Below, in pieces: positions 8,337-15,961 of a stretch of DNA of 22,838 nucleotides; within the stretch, counting starts at the first letter, position 1; each line of letters begins with the position of its first letter. Made by a program: the position numbers and the translations under genes. Below the pieces are notes generated by a model. That model was not told where the DNA came from. It searched no databases and saw only the letters and a list, made by a program, of their open reading frames with translations. Source of the stretch: Motiliproteus sp963974645. GTDB lineage: Bacteria; Pseudomonadota; Gammaproteobacteria; Pseudomonadales; Balneatricaceae. The stretch spans positions 1 through 22,838 of the forward strand of contig CAXBEA010000063.1 of NCBI GenBank assembly GCA_963974645.1, read 5' to 3'.

Positions 8337-9101
8337 ATGCCATTAGGGTTGGTTTTTCGTGTCTTTATCCTCTGTGTAACTTTAAACACAGGGGTTGCTT
8401 ACGCAGCCGGTATTGTCGAACCCGAAATGTCGCCTGTCAGGTTCGTAACTCAGCACTTTCCACCTTTTAGCTATATCGAACAGGGACAGGTAGCCGGGCC
8501 TGCCCGGGTATTAATTGACGCTGTTTGTGAGGCGTTGGAGCAGCGCTGCGAACATCAGCTCCTGCCGTGGGAGCGAGGCCAACGGTTGGTTGAGCTTGGC
8601 GAGGCGGAGGCGATGTATGTTATCGGCTGGAACCCAGAGCGGGATCGTCGTCTGCGCTTTAGTTCGGCACTGCTATCAACCGAATATGGATTCTTCGTGC
8701 GTGGTGACGACCCTTTACACCAGCTTACCCCCGGTGCTTTGGCAGGGTATCAGGTGGCGGTGCTTGGTGCGTCTAACACACTCAATAGTCTGGCGTCGCT
8801 GCAGCCGGAGCATCGGTTTGAAATCATCGAAGTGACGGACAGTGATGCCGCATTTCGGTTGCTCTCGGTTGGCCGCGTTACGGCGGTCTATTCCAACCGT
8901 GAAGTCGGACGCGCCCTTATCAATCAGATGCAACTGACCGAATTGCACTATGCCCTGAAGCATCGCCAGCTGGACTATTTTGTGGGTTTTAACCCCAACG
9001 GGGTCTCTGCTGATTGGGTCGATCGATTCAATCGACAGCTGCAGCAGTTACAACAGCGAGGTGAGGCCAAGCAGCTGATGCTGCGCTTTGGTTTAGAATG
9101 A
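8337..9101 (+). CDS. Periplasmic solute-binding protein, SBP family 3-like
   Basis: Protein of 254 residues with a signal peptide (about 1-23, ending VAYAA) and the two-lobe periplasmic binding fold. Recognised parts are VRFVTQHFPPFSYIEQGQVAGPARVLIDAVCEAL (residues 34-67), the cross-over region with LPWERGQRLVELGEAEAMYVIGW, RLRFSSALLSTEYGFFVR, and a late LRFGL end. The pattern is that of amino-acid-type binding proteins, but no ligand can be named. No ABC permease or ATPase gene is nearby, so it may be an orphan sensor or binding component. It begins 12 bp after the hemerythrin stop with AGGA before the ATG, which suggests a bicistronic unit. Confidence 0.85.
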   Translation: MPLGLVFRVFILCVTLNTGVAYAAGIVEPEMSPVRFVTQHFPPFSYIEQGQVAGPARVLIDAVCEALEQRCEHQLLPWERGQRLVELGEAEAMYVIGWNPERDRRLRFSSALLSTEYGFFVRGDDPLHQLTPGALAGYQVAVLGASNTLNSLASLQPEHRFEIIEVTDSDAAFRLLSVGRVTAVYSNREVGRALINQMQLTELHYALKHRQLDYFVGFNPNGVSADWVDRFNRQLQQLQQRGEAKQLMLRFGLE

Positions 9102-9184
9102 TAGTTTGCAGAAAGCCAGCCGTAATTGTCGAGATAGGATGACTAATTGCAAATCCTAGCCTTTTCCATCACCGGAGTCCTTTG

Positions 9185-9967
9185 ATGTCAGGCACTTCGA
9201 AAGTATCTCAACGCAGCCCCCGTAGGCGATCTGAGCTACGCATTCTACTGTTGCAGATCCGCGAAGAAGCGGCGACACGGCAAGAGGAACTTGAAAGTTT
9301 CGCCCTATTTAGCGGCCTACAGCTGAGCCAGTTTGCGGTGTTGAATCTATTCGATACCCCTGGTTTCGGCACCGATGTGATCCGGGGATATGATGCGCTT
9401 TACGTTGGCGGCTCCAGCGAGGCCAGTGTGATGGACCCTGCTAGCTATCCCTTCGTTCTTCCCGCTCAGGCATTGTTGCGCCATTGCGTCGAGGTCCGCT
9501 TACCCGTGTTTGCCTCCTGCTTTGGCCACCAGTTAGCGGCCAAGGCGTTCGGTGTTGAGATTGTTCGTGATCAACGCCAGTTCGAGATGGGAACCTTACC
9601 GATCTCCCTGACGCCTCAGGCGTTCAATGATCCACTTTACCGTGATACGCCCGATGGTTTTATGGCGGTGTCCGTACATCGCGAGCGCGCAGTCGCCGTG
9701 CCCCAGGGGTGTACCGCACTGGCATATACCGATGCCTGTAATCACGCATTTAAAGTAGACTCTGCTCCCTTTTGGACCACCCAATTTCACCCGGAGGTGT
9801 CCATGTCCATACTCGTGAAACGGCTCACTATTTTTAAAGATAAATACACCGACGGTGACGATCACCTTCAACAAGTACTTGATAACGCAGTTGAAACACC
9901 AGAGTCGAACGGGTTGCTTAGAAAGTTTGTTGATCGGGTGCTGATTGGGGGTGAGGGGAGGGATTAA
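9185..9967 (+). CDS. Class I glutamine amidotransferase-like protein
   Basis: Protein of 260 residues with a single GATase1 (peptidase C26-like) domain at about 18-205. The nucleophile is C112 in the elbow ASCFGHQLAA; H202 and E204 in TQFHPEVS complete the triad. By family it hydrolyses glutamine to supply ammonia, or acts on gamma-glutamyl substrates. No partner synthetase is fused or adjacent, so the acceptor reaction is unknown. The basic N-terminus (residues 1-16) and helical C-terminus (about 206-260) lie outside the core. The ATG at 9185 is chosen over the TTG one codon earlier; GGAG at 9174-9177 supports either. The last 117 bases plus a few following bases recur in decayed form near 12650. 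Confidence 0.9.
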   Translation: MSGTSKVSQRSPRRRSELRILLLQIREEAATRQEELESFALFSGLQLSQFAVLNLFDTPGFGTDVIRGYDALYVGGSSEASVMDPASYPFVLPAQALLRHCVEVRLPVFASCFGHQLAAKAFGVEIVRDQRQFEMGTLPISLTPQAFNDPLYRDTPDGFMAVSVHRERAVAVPQGCTALAYTDACNHAFKVDSAPFWTTQFHPEVSMSILVKRLTIFKDKYTDGDDHLQQVLDNAVETPESNGLLRKFVDRVLIGGEGRD

Positions 9968-10207
9968 AACCAATCTAATCTACTATTACTTTCCCGATTA
10001 CCCATAATTATCAGCCACCACAGCGAGCAATTCCTTGCGCCTCTGAAATCCCTGAAGGAGGACCCTGTGGGTCGAAATCTATTCCGACAATGCGACCAAG
10101 GGGCCTTTGTCGGGCTGAAGCCCAACCTACAAATAGACAGCAGCATCATGGCTGAGCTTCATGGGTAATCAGGATTACTTTTGCATAGATGTATTTTATC
10201 TTACTAA
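9968..10207. other. Convergent intergenic region with hairpins
   Basis: This 240-bp gap separates the plus-strand amidotransferase from the minus-strand symporter. It contains the pair GACCC/GGGTC (10061-10073), a REP-like element at 10107-10132, and a short GTAAT/ATTAC hairpin at 10165-10178 followed by TTTT that may be a weak plus-strand terminator. No gene is supported. Confidence 0.5.
10107..10132. repeat. REP-like palindromic element
   Basis: The element has the core GGGCTGAAGCCC flanked by TTGT on the left and ACAA on the right, with an imperfect middle arm. Short GGGCT/AGCCC palindromes of this form are common dispersed intergenic repeats in gammaproteobacteria. A similar GGGCTGGAGCCC core occurs at 83-94. 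Only one good copy is present, so its repeat status is inferred. Confidence 0.4.
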
Positions 10208-11758
10208 CTAGTCATCAAATTTCTTTATTTCACCTGATTTTAAACGTGCCAGATATGATTTCAACTCAACTTTAACCACGGGCATTAAGAAGTAAAGTCC
10301 GATGATATTGACTACGGCCATGGAAAAAATGGCAGCATCCGAGAAATCGATCACCGGACCGAGATTGGCCGCGGCACCAATAACCACGAAAACACAAAAG
10401 AGTAGTTTAAATGTTAACTCGGTTTTTTTGCTTTCACCAAACAGATAGGTCCAAGCTTTTAAGCCATAGTAAGACCAGCTAATCATGGTTGAAAAAGCAA
10501 ACATTATAACAGCAACAGCAAGTATATATGGGAACCAGCTGAAAGCTGATCCAAATGCCGCTGAAGTTAATGCCACGCCTGATGAACCATCTGCCGTTAT
10601 GATACTACCACTCTCACCAACCAGATACAGGCCAGTGACCGGATCTGACGTTAACTGCCCGGTGATAATAATGACAAGAGCGGTCATGGTACAAATAACG
10701 ACGGTATCGATAAATGGCTCAAGTAGAGACACAAGCCCTTCGGTGATAGGCTCGTTGGTCCGGACGGCAGAGTGGGCAATGGCGGCAGAGCCGACCCCTG
10801 CCTCGTTTGAAAATGCAGCACGTTTAAAACCTTGAATCAAAGCACCAACAAATCCTCCGGCAACCCCGAGTCCGGTGAAGGCTCCAGTGAAGATTTGTTC
10901 GAAGGCCCATCCGACTTTATCGGCATTCATCAGGATAATAACTAATGCAGTGAAAACGTAGAGAATACCCATGATCGGAACTATTTTTTCAGTGACGCTA
11001 GCGATGGATTTAATACCACCCACAATCACAGAGAAGACGACCAGCGCAAAAATAATTCCTGTAATCCAGCCAGGGTAATCGCCTACAATGCTACTTATCT
11101 GTGCATGCGCCTGGTTGGCCTGAAACATGTTACCGGCGCCTAACGAGCCCAGAATACAAAAGATGGAAAACAGAACCGCCAGTATTTTACCACCGCCAAT
11201 ACCTCTCTCAGAGAAACCTTTGGAGATGTAATACATTGGGCCACCTGATACGCTGCCATCAGCGTATTCGTTGCGGTATTTTACACCTAAGGTGCATTCT
11301 GTAAATTTAGAGGCCATGCCCATCAGGCCTGCAAAAATCATCCAGAAAGTAGCTCCCGGGCCACCAATGCTAACAGCGACCGCAACACCTGCAATATTAC
11401 CTAAGCCCACTGTGCCGGATAAGGCTGTCGCCAACGCCTGGAAATGGGATACCTCACCTGCGTCATTAGGATCAGAATAATCACCTTTAACCAGATCTAT
11501 AGAATGCCGGATAGCACGGAATTGAATAAATCCGAAGTAGAGGGTGAATACTGTGGCACCGGTGACGAGCCATAGAACGATCCAGGGAAAACTGGTCCCT
11601 GGTAGGGGAGCAAAAATAAGGTTTACAAACCAACCTGTAGCGGCAGAAAATACCTCATTGACGGTTTGATCAATACCCTCTGAAGAAAAGGCTATCGAGC
11701 TTTGTAAAAAACCGACCATGGTTATGAATGCCAAGCGTATCATTTTTTTTATTTTCAT
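10208..11758 (-). CDS. Sodium:alanine/glycine symporter (AGCS family)
   Basis: Inner-membrane transporter of 516 residues that by family takes up alanine or glycine with Na+ (occasionally H+). The family signature region LSGTVGLGNIAGVAVAVSIG is seen at about 111-130, followed by ATFWMIFAGLMGMASKFTEC and the conserved GGPMYYISKG. Later landmarks are KRAAFSNEAGVGSAAIAHSA and multiple hydrophobic helices through to about residue 500. The first 26 residues look like an added signal-like helix before the usual domain. The ATG follows the stop codon of the universal stress gene by nine bases, so the two form an operon; the Shine-Dalgarno is weak (possibly GAG overlapping the upstream stop). Exact substrate is inferred from the family only. 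Base composition looks more AT-rich than the amidotransferase gene. Confidence 0.93.
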   Translation of the reverse strand: MKIKKMIRLAFITMVGFLQSSIAFSSEGIDQTVNEVFSAATGWFVNLIFAPLPGTSFPWIVLWLVTGATVFTLYFGFIQFRAIRHSIDLVKGDYSDPNDAGEVSHFQALATALSGTVGLGNIAGVAVAVSIGGPGATFWMIFAGLMGMASKFTECTLGVKYRNEYADGSVSGGPMYYISKGFSERGIGGGKILAVLFSIFCILGSLGAGNMFQANQAHAQISSIVGDYPGWITGIIFALVVFSVIVGGIKSIASVTEKIVPIMGILYVFTALVIILMNADKVGWAFEQIFTGAFTGLGVAGGFVGALIQGFKRAAFSNEAGVGSAAIAHSAVRTNEPITEGLVSLLEPFIDTVVICTMTALVIIITGQLTSDPVTGLYLVGESGSIITADGSSGVALTSAAFGSAFSWFPYILAVAVIMFAFSTMISWSYYGLKAWTYLFGESKKTELTFKLLFCVFVVIGAAANLGPVIDFSDAAIFSMAVVNIIGLYFLMPVVKVELKSYLARLKSGEIKKFDD

Positions 11759-11767
11759 AATAAAGGC

Positions 11768-12205
11768 TCAGTTTACAACTGTGACAGGAACGTTGGCACT
11801 CATTACCAGTTTTGCAGTAACGCTGCCAAACAATTTTGCGGCAAAACCACTTTCCTTGGAACGGGCGACAATAATTTGTACGGCTTTTTCTTTTACGGCG
11901 ACTGAGTTTAATAATTCTGCCGCGTCTCCGTGTAATACACGCCCATTTGCAGAAAATCCTTCATCATTCAGTCTAGTTAGTGCAGGTTCTATGACACGAT
12001 CTTTCGCTGTTTTTATCTCCTGCTCCCTGCGCTTGTGGCGCATGGCGTTTTCTTCGGGTGTCTGGAAACTGTATGGAGACCATTCAATGATGTAAATCAG
12101 TTCAATTGTGCAATCACCAATGAGTGTTGCTAGTTTTTTAGCATAAGTAAGAGCCCTGTCACCTGGCTCTTCACCATCTAATCCAACAATGAGTTTTTCC
12201 GTCAT
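11768..12205 (-). CDS. Universal stress protein (UspA family)
   Basis: Single-domain Usp protein of 145 residues, cytoplasmic and probably dimeric. The fold is recognised from KLIVGLDGEEPGDRALTYAKKLA, the central IELIYIIEW, and the C-terminal LFGSVTAKLVMSANVPVTVV. The ATP-binding pattern G-2x-G-9x-G-S/T is degenerate: A114 and K117 replace the first two glycines, while G127-S128 remain. ATP binding is therefore doubtful, as in UspA-type rather than MJ0577-type members. AAGGA stands eight bases before the ATG. Being first in the transcript with a sodium:amino-acid symporter, it may modulate or protect that transporter; this is inference. Usp genes next to transporters are common. Confidence 0.93.
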   Translation of the reverse strand: MTEKLIVGLDGEEPGDRALTYAKKLATLIGDCTIELIYIIEWSPYSFQTPEENAMRHKRREQEIKTAKDRVIEPALTRLNDEGFSANGRVLHGDAAELLNSVAVKEKAVQIIVARSKESGFAAKLFGSVTAKLVMSANVPVTVVN

Positions 12206-12649
12206 AAGGACATTCCTTATTTATTATTAAATTACTTGGACTAAATCACCTGTCTAAATCGATGAAAATGTCGTCAAGTTAAGATTGTTTTCTGACAACC
12301 GGATCTTGCATTTGCCTGCCAATCTCCATTCCTGAGCGCTCTATTTTGTACGGGCCATATCGCTAATAGCGGCTCAGCACACCACGTTGCTGTATCCCTG
12401 CTCGTTCATGTGTAACCTACCTTAAGAGCTCAGAGAAATGGCTGGAAGTTTTATAATAGTCTATAAACAGGAGGTTTGGTTTCTGAAAAAATAAGCCTAG
12501 TCGGCTATTGAGTTCGTCGTCAGCATCAACTGTTTTGTCAGCACATCAGTAAACTGATGGAGCAAAATTTCAGGCGCTCAAGAGCACCAGAGCTTTACGA
12601 TCAGTAGGGGAAGCCTTGTTTGAGTCCGAAGATGTCACTGTGATTAACG

Positions 12650-12776
12650 GATGGTAGCGATCACCTGCAAAAAGTTCTTGATAGCGCTGTAGAAACGCTA
12701 TGGTTACGGTCAAAGGCGCTGCTCAGAAAGTTTGTTGATCGAGTGCTGATTTGAGGAGGGGCGGGATTAAAACCAA
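12650..12776 (+). pseudogene. Remnant of a second amidotransferase gene (3' end)
   Basis: This 127-bp segment aligns with the end of the intact amidotransferase gene (9851-9973). In frame it reads DGSDHLQKVLDSAVET, then a divergent stretch, then LLRKFVDRVLI and a TGA at 12752-12754. The intact protein has DGDDHLQQVLDNAVET and LLRKFVDRVLI at the same place. Similarity continues beyond the coding end into the shared GGATTAAAACCAA. Most differences in the conserved blocks are at third codon positions, so the copy once evolved under coding constraint. Upstream of 12647 the similarity stops abruptly and a TGA (12641-12643) closes the frame, so the gene is a truncated paralogue. Both copies are on the plus strand and bracket the usp-symporter operon. 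Confidence 0.8.
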
Positions 12777-13428
12777 CTACGATTGTTAGGCCTGCATGGA
12801 GGATCTTGCGGCATGATGTCGAGTCCTGACTTCGACCGACTTTGCAGGCTAGATGTCATTCCTAATGATGAGCAGAAATTTTAGGCTTAACCCAGTCTTC
12901 AAGCCTCTGGGATTAAAAATCGCTCAGGTAATTACTGTCCAATCCTTGCTAGTTTGCTGTCAAGTTGCTGGCGGAGTGGCTTCTCATCGGCCGGCATAGC
13001 CCCAGTTTATGTGACCCTCCGCCAAAAAAAAGCGTTCTCAGATCAGCGATGGTGGCGGATCAATTTCGCTTAACGTGCCTTTTCATGCCAGCATCTTATA
13101 GATACGGGGAGAGCCATCCATCATTGTCTTAACAGGTCGTTCATCCGTATAATGCCAGCCGTGCATTGCGCGCTGGAGCAAACAGGCATCCTTTGTAGTG
13201 AGCCCCTCCGATACTGTAGGTTTCCACCACGGTCTCAATCCCATGACAGTGCTGGCCGTTAGCCTGGCAGATCTGCAGTCCTTTTGTCCTTCAGCCGTCA
13301 CCGCTTGTGGCTTGGGCGGTAGTGAACGCCAGTGTCTGCATGCAAAGCTACGGTGTAGTAAGCGTGTTCACACAGGTTTATAGGCGTTTTAAACTCTGGG
13401 CTCGCGGCTACTAAATATGTTAATTTTC

Positions 13429-13485
13429 TTGACACCGTGCACTGAAATTGGAACTATCTTAGCCCTCTCAGATCACACCTGAGAG
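13429..13485 (+). promoter_or_regulatory. Candidate promoter with downstream inverted repeat
   Basis: A perfect -35 hexamer TTGACA lies at 13429-13434. A TATCTT (13455-13460) follows after 20 bp, a spacing seen in MerR-family-controlled metal promoters, though no MerR-type dyad was seen in the spacer. Immediately downstream is a perfect inverted repeat CTCTCAG-7-CTGAGAG (13465-13485) that ends 20 bp before the first gene of the metal island. It could be an operator or leader hairpin. Confidence 0.3.
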
Positions 13486-13505
13486 TTGATATAGTTATCT
13501 AGGAT

Positions 13506-13925
13506 ATGATTTTGCAAAAAAAATGCCCACAGAAACGGCTTCGTAACACCAGCCGCATGAATATATTCGTGCTGCTGATGACGTTGTTTCTGGTTAACGG
13601 TCATTGCTCTGCGGTTTACGCTTCTTCTGCGATAATTCCTCAACCTGTTGATCAGCAGCTTGCGAACAATGAGTTGATGGATTTAGTAACAGACTCAGAT
13701 CATCATTCAGAGTCAGCACCCGATTGTAACGACGTGCATGACGATAGCTCGTCGTCAGCGTGGCAACAGCTTAAAGACAAGCAGGACAATGCTAAGCCTT
13801 TAGTGGCGGCATTGAATAGCTTGCCACTGAGCCAGAGTGGTCGTTGCGATACCCCCGTTGTCCTCCCCTTCACTGATTATATTACCCCTCCGCTGTTCTA
13901 CACCCTTTGTGTTCTGCGCCTATAA
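13506..13925 (+). CDS. Small secreted hypothetical protein preceding the Cus-type operon
   Basis: Protein of 139 residues, not recognised by family. A basic N-terminus (about 1-17) precedes a hydrophobic signal segment MNIFVLLMTLFLVNG (18-32) and a probable cleavage after VYA. The mature part is acidic and polar, with an HHSESAPDCNDVHDDSS cluster (about 63-79) that could bind metal, and ends in a hydrophobic FYTLCVLRL. Small signal-peptide proteins with His/Cys clusters often open metal-efflux clusters (CzcI-like or CopL-like), but no homology is claimed. The ATG at 13506 has AGGAT too close upstream; the ATG at 13557 is an alternative start with no better site. The gene may be regulatory or a metal buffer; this is inference from position. 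Confidence 0.55.
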   Translation: MILQKKCPQKRLRNTSRMNIFVLLMTLFLVNGHCSAVYASSAIIPQPVDQQLANNELMDLVTDSDHHSESAPDCNDVHDDSSSSAWQQLKDKQDNAKPLVAALNSLPLSQSGRCDTPVVLPFTDYITPPLFYTLCVLRL

Positions 13926-14037
13926 AACTCACTCCTGTCCTTTCTTGGACTGTACCGGCTATTTCGTGTTGTTACTGAAATAGATCGCTTGCGAGGCATT
14001 TTGCCGATCGTGCGGTTGTGTATCTAGGAGTTTCCTA

Positions 14038-14439
14038 ATGCGTGTTGTATTGCGGTTCATCGTATTGATGGGCTTGAGTGGCGGTGTCGTGAACGCCACA
14101 TCTGTTGAATTGATACCTTTGGTAGAGGCAGGGCGTACTGCGCTGTCAAGCAGTCTGGTACTGCCTGAAATTAAAGCCCGTTGTGCAGTGGCGCTGGAGG
14201 TTCCAGAAGCGCTTGATTTCTTGCCTGACTCCGTGTCGACCATCGCTATGATCAGTGAAGCGACCAAGACCCTTGATCTCGATCAAGAGGCCGTAACCAA
14301 GCTTCAGATGGGATTCGTCCAGCCTATACTGTGGCAGAGTAAGCTGCGGCTGGCAGTATGGGGTGCTGACGCTACCGCCGACAGCAACCAGATAAGCTTA
14401 TTCAAATGTTTTAAACTGAAAACCAGAAGGGTGCTTTAG
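14038..14439 (+). CDS. Secreted hypothetical protein in the metal-resistance island
   Basis: Protein of 133 residues with a clear signal peptide (RVVLRFIVLMGLSGGVVNA, about 2-20) and no recognised domain. The mature part is mixed alpha/beta-like, with ELIPLVEAGRTAL and LPEIKARCAVALEVPEALDF, and ends in a basic tail FKCFKLKTRRVL. Two cysteines remain after cleavage. AGGAG lies seven bases before the ATG, and third-position codon choice resembles its neighbours, so the gene is probably real. It lies between the first small secreted gene and cusC on the same strand, with 112 bp before and 119 bp after. The unusual tail could mark a frameshift near the 3' end, which cannot be settled here. Confidence 0.55.
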   Translation: MRVVLRFIVLMGLSGGVVNATSVELIPLVEAGRTALSSSLVLPEIKARCAVALEVPEALDFLPDSVSTIAMISEATKTLDLDQEAVTKLQMGFVQPILWQSKLRLAVWGADATADSNQISLFKCFKLKTRRVL

Positions 14440-14441
14440 GT

Positions 14442-14471
14442 TTGTCTGCACCCGGTATAGGAATGGATAAT
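14442..14471 (+). promoter_or_regulatory. Candidate sigma-70 promoter of the Cus-type operon
   Basis: TTGTCT (14442-14447) and GATAAT (14466-14471) are spaced by 18 bp. The -10 matches five of six consensus bases and the -35 four. It begins just after the stop codon of the preceding gene and is followed by a palindrome suited to repressor or activator binding. Confidence 0.35.
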
Positions 14472-14483
14472 AATTTTATGCCT

Positions 14484-14498
14484 TAGCAACTGTTGCTA
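14484..14498. promoter_or_regulatory. 15-bp palindrome TAGCAAC-T-GTTGCTA, possible operator
   Basis: This is a perfect 7-bp inverted repeat with a one-base centre, 12 bp downstream of the candidate -10 and 60 bp before the cusC-like start codon. It is unlike the published CusR box pattern as remembered. A role as an operator is inferred from its position only. Confidence 0.4.
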
Positions 14499-14558
14499 TT
14501 AAAGAGATGGTTCAAGTGAAGCATATTCTTCTATTAATTAATACATGGAGCAATTCTA

Positions 14559-15938
14559 GTGCTTAAAAACAAAAACCACAGAAAAACTTTCATTACCGTT
14601 GGTTTGGGGGTTTTAGCGATGGGAAGTTTGACTGCTTTTGCCGAGCAGTCAGCGCAAGGCGCAGATATCGTAACTTTTAAACAGGCAATAAAAGTCGCTC
14701 AAAAAAATGATCCTTGGCTAAACGGTAACCAACATCAACAAGAAGCAATTGAGTCTTCAAGTGTTGCGGCTAACACTTTACCTGATCCTAAAATATCGCT
14801 TGGTATGGTGAGTTTACCTACAGATGGTTTTGACTTTAATCAAGAGGGTATGAGCCAGCTAAAAGTAGGTGTGAGTCAAATAATCCCACGTGGTGATACC
14901 CTGGAAATTAGAAGCCGTCAGTTAAAGATAAAAAGTCAAGGCTACCCATTTCAACGTGAAAACAGAGAAGCGCAAGTAGCTGTAACGGTTGGGCAATTAT
15001 GGCTTAATGCGTATCGTGTACAAGAAAGTGTGACATTAATTGAAAGAGATCGCTCATTATTCTTACAATTGGCAGATGTTGCAGAAGCAAGTTATTCTGC
15101 AGCATTAGGTCGAACACGCCAAGCCGATATTATCCGTGCACAATTAGAGTTGACTCACCTTGATGAGCGTTTAGATGTTTTGGCGCAAGAGAAAAATAAA
15201 TATGAAGGCGAATTGTCACAATGGTTAATCAATCCTTTGCTAGGGTTGGAAAATGTTGATTTTTCAGCAGACTTGGCTTTGCATGATATAAAGCTGGGTC
15301 AACAAATCCCACGAATTGATTTGTTGCAAAAAGATTTGGTTTATGCCGGAAAGTGGCATAAACCTGAACAGTTAGTAACATATTTCACACAACATCCAGC
15401 GGTAATTGCTTTAGATAAAAGAATTGAATCGACTAGAACAGGTATTGCATTAGCTAAAGAAAAATACAAGCCTGAGTGGGGCGTTAATGCGGACTATGGT
15501 TTTCGAGGTGATGATCCATCGGGTAGCAGTCGTGCTGATCTGTTTTCTGTAGGCGTAACATTTGATTTACCCCTGTTTTCTGAAAACAAACAAGATCAAG
15601 AATTGAAATCAGCTATATCACAAACCGAATCAATTAAAACTGAAAAGTTACTGCTGCTTCGCCAATTTATTAGCAATTATTCAAGCACAAAAGGACGTTT
15701 ATTGCGCTTAGAAGATCAGCAAAAACTTTATCGTGAAAAATTGTTACCGCAAATGTATGAACAAGCAGACGCTTCATTAACCGCTTACACTAATGACGAT
15801 GGCGATTTTGCCGAAGTAGTTAGAGCGCGCATTGCAGTACTTAATGCGGAAATTAAAATATTAACAATAGACGTTGAGCAACAAAAGCTACTATTGGAAT
15901 TAAATTATTTATTTGTTGATTCGAAAGTAACCCGATAA
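14559..15938 (+). CDS. cusC: CusC-type outer-membrane channel of heavy-metal RND efflux
   Basis: TolC-family outer-membrane component of 459 residues, close to the 457 of E. coli CusC. A signal peptide is seen in the first 30 residues (FITVGLGVLAMGSLTAFA), without a lipobox, so it is probably not lipidated. The mature start has VTFKQAIKVAQKNDPWL, and an early LPDPKISLGMVSLP is typical of metal-efflux members. The second half shows SVGVTFDLPLFSENKQDQEL. By family it forms the outer-membrane exit for Cu(I)/Ag(I). The start codon is GTG, with GGAG nine bases upstream. It is followed after 23 bp by the adaptor gene. Codon use is markedly AT-rich relative to the first TolC-family gene in the window, consistent with separate origin. 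The symbol rests on operon context as much as sequence. Confidence 0.88.
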   Translation: MLKNKNHRKTFITVGLGVLAMGSLTAFAEQSAQGADIVTFKQAIKVAQKNDPWLNGNQHQQEAIESSSVAANTLPDPKISLGMVSLPTDGFDFNQEGMSQLKVGVSQIIPRGDTLEIRSRQLKIKSQGYPFQRENREAQVAVTVGQLWLNAYRVQESVTLIERDRSLFLQLADVAEASYSAALGRTRQADIIRAQLELTHLDERLDVLAQEKNKYEGELSQWLINPLLGLENVDFSADLALHDIKLGQQIPRIDLLQKDLVYAGKWHKPEQLVTYFTQHPAVIALDKRIESTRTGIALAKEKYKPEWGVNADYGFRGDDPSGSSRADLFSVGVTFDLPLFSENKQDQELKSAISQTESIKTEKLLLLRQFISNYSSTKGRLLRLEDQQKLYREKLLPQMYEQADASLTAYTNDDGDFAEVVRARIAVLNAEIKILTIDVEQQKLLLELNYLFVDSKVTR

Positions 15939-15961
15939 ATTTATGAGCACGGAGAAAATTA

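Larger units (their letters stand above)
12206..13505. other. Long gene-poor region with remnants
   Basis: About 1.3 kb without a convincing intact gene. It holds a decayed copy of the amidotransferase 3' end (12650-12776), a palindrome CATCAGT-AA-ACTGATG (12544-12559), an 8-bp inverted repeat TGGCGGAG/CTCCGCCA (12969-12976 and 13017-13024) and a candidate operator hairpin before the next gene. The stretch near 13052-13078 (GGCGGATCAATTTCGCTTAA) loosely recalls the non-coding ends of IS21-family elements. The only longer frame (minus strand, 13083-13301, 72 codons) has no recognisable domain or ribosome site. Confidence 0.55.

Noticed and set aside
9964..10149. 61-codon minus-strand open frame after the amidotransferase
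   Set aside because: It runs across hairpins and a REP-like element and has no recognisable protein features.
13083..13301. 72-codon minus-strand open frame in the gene-poor gap
   Set aside because: No ribosome site, signal peptide or recognisable family. The surrounding DNA looks degenerate.
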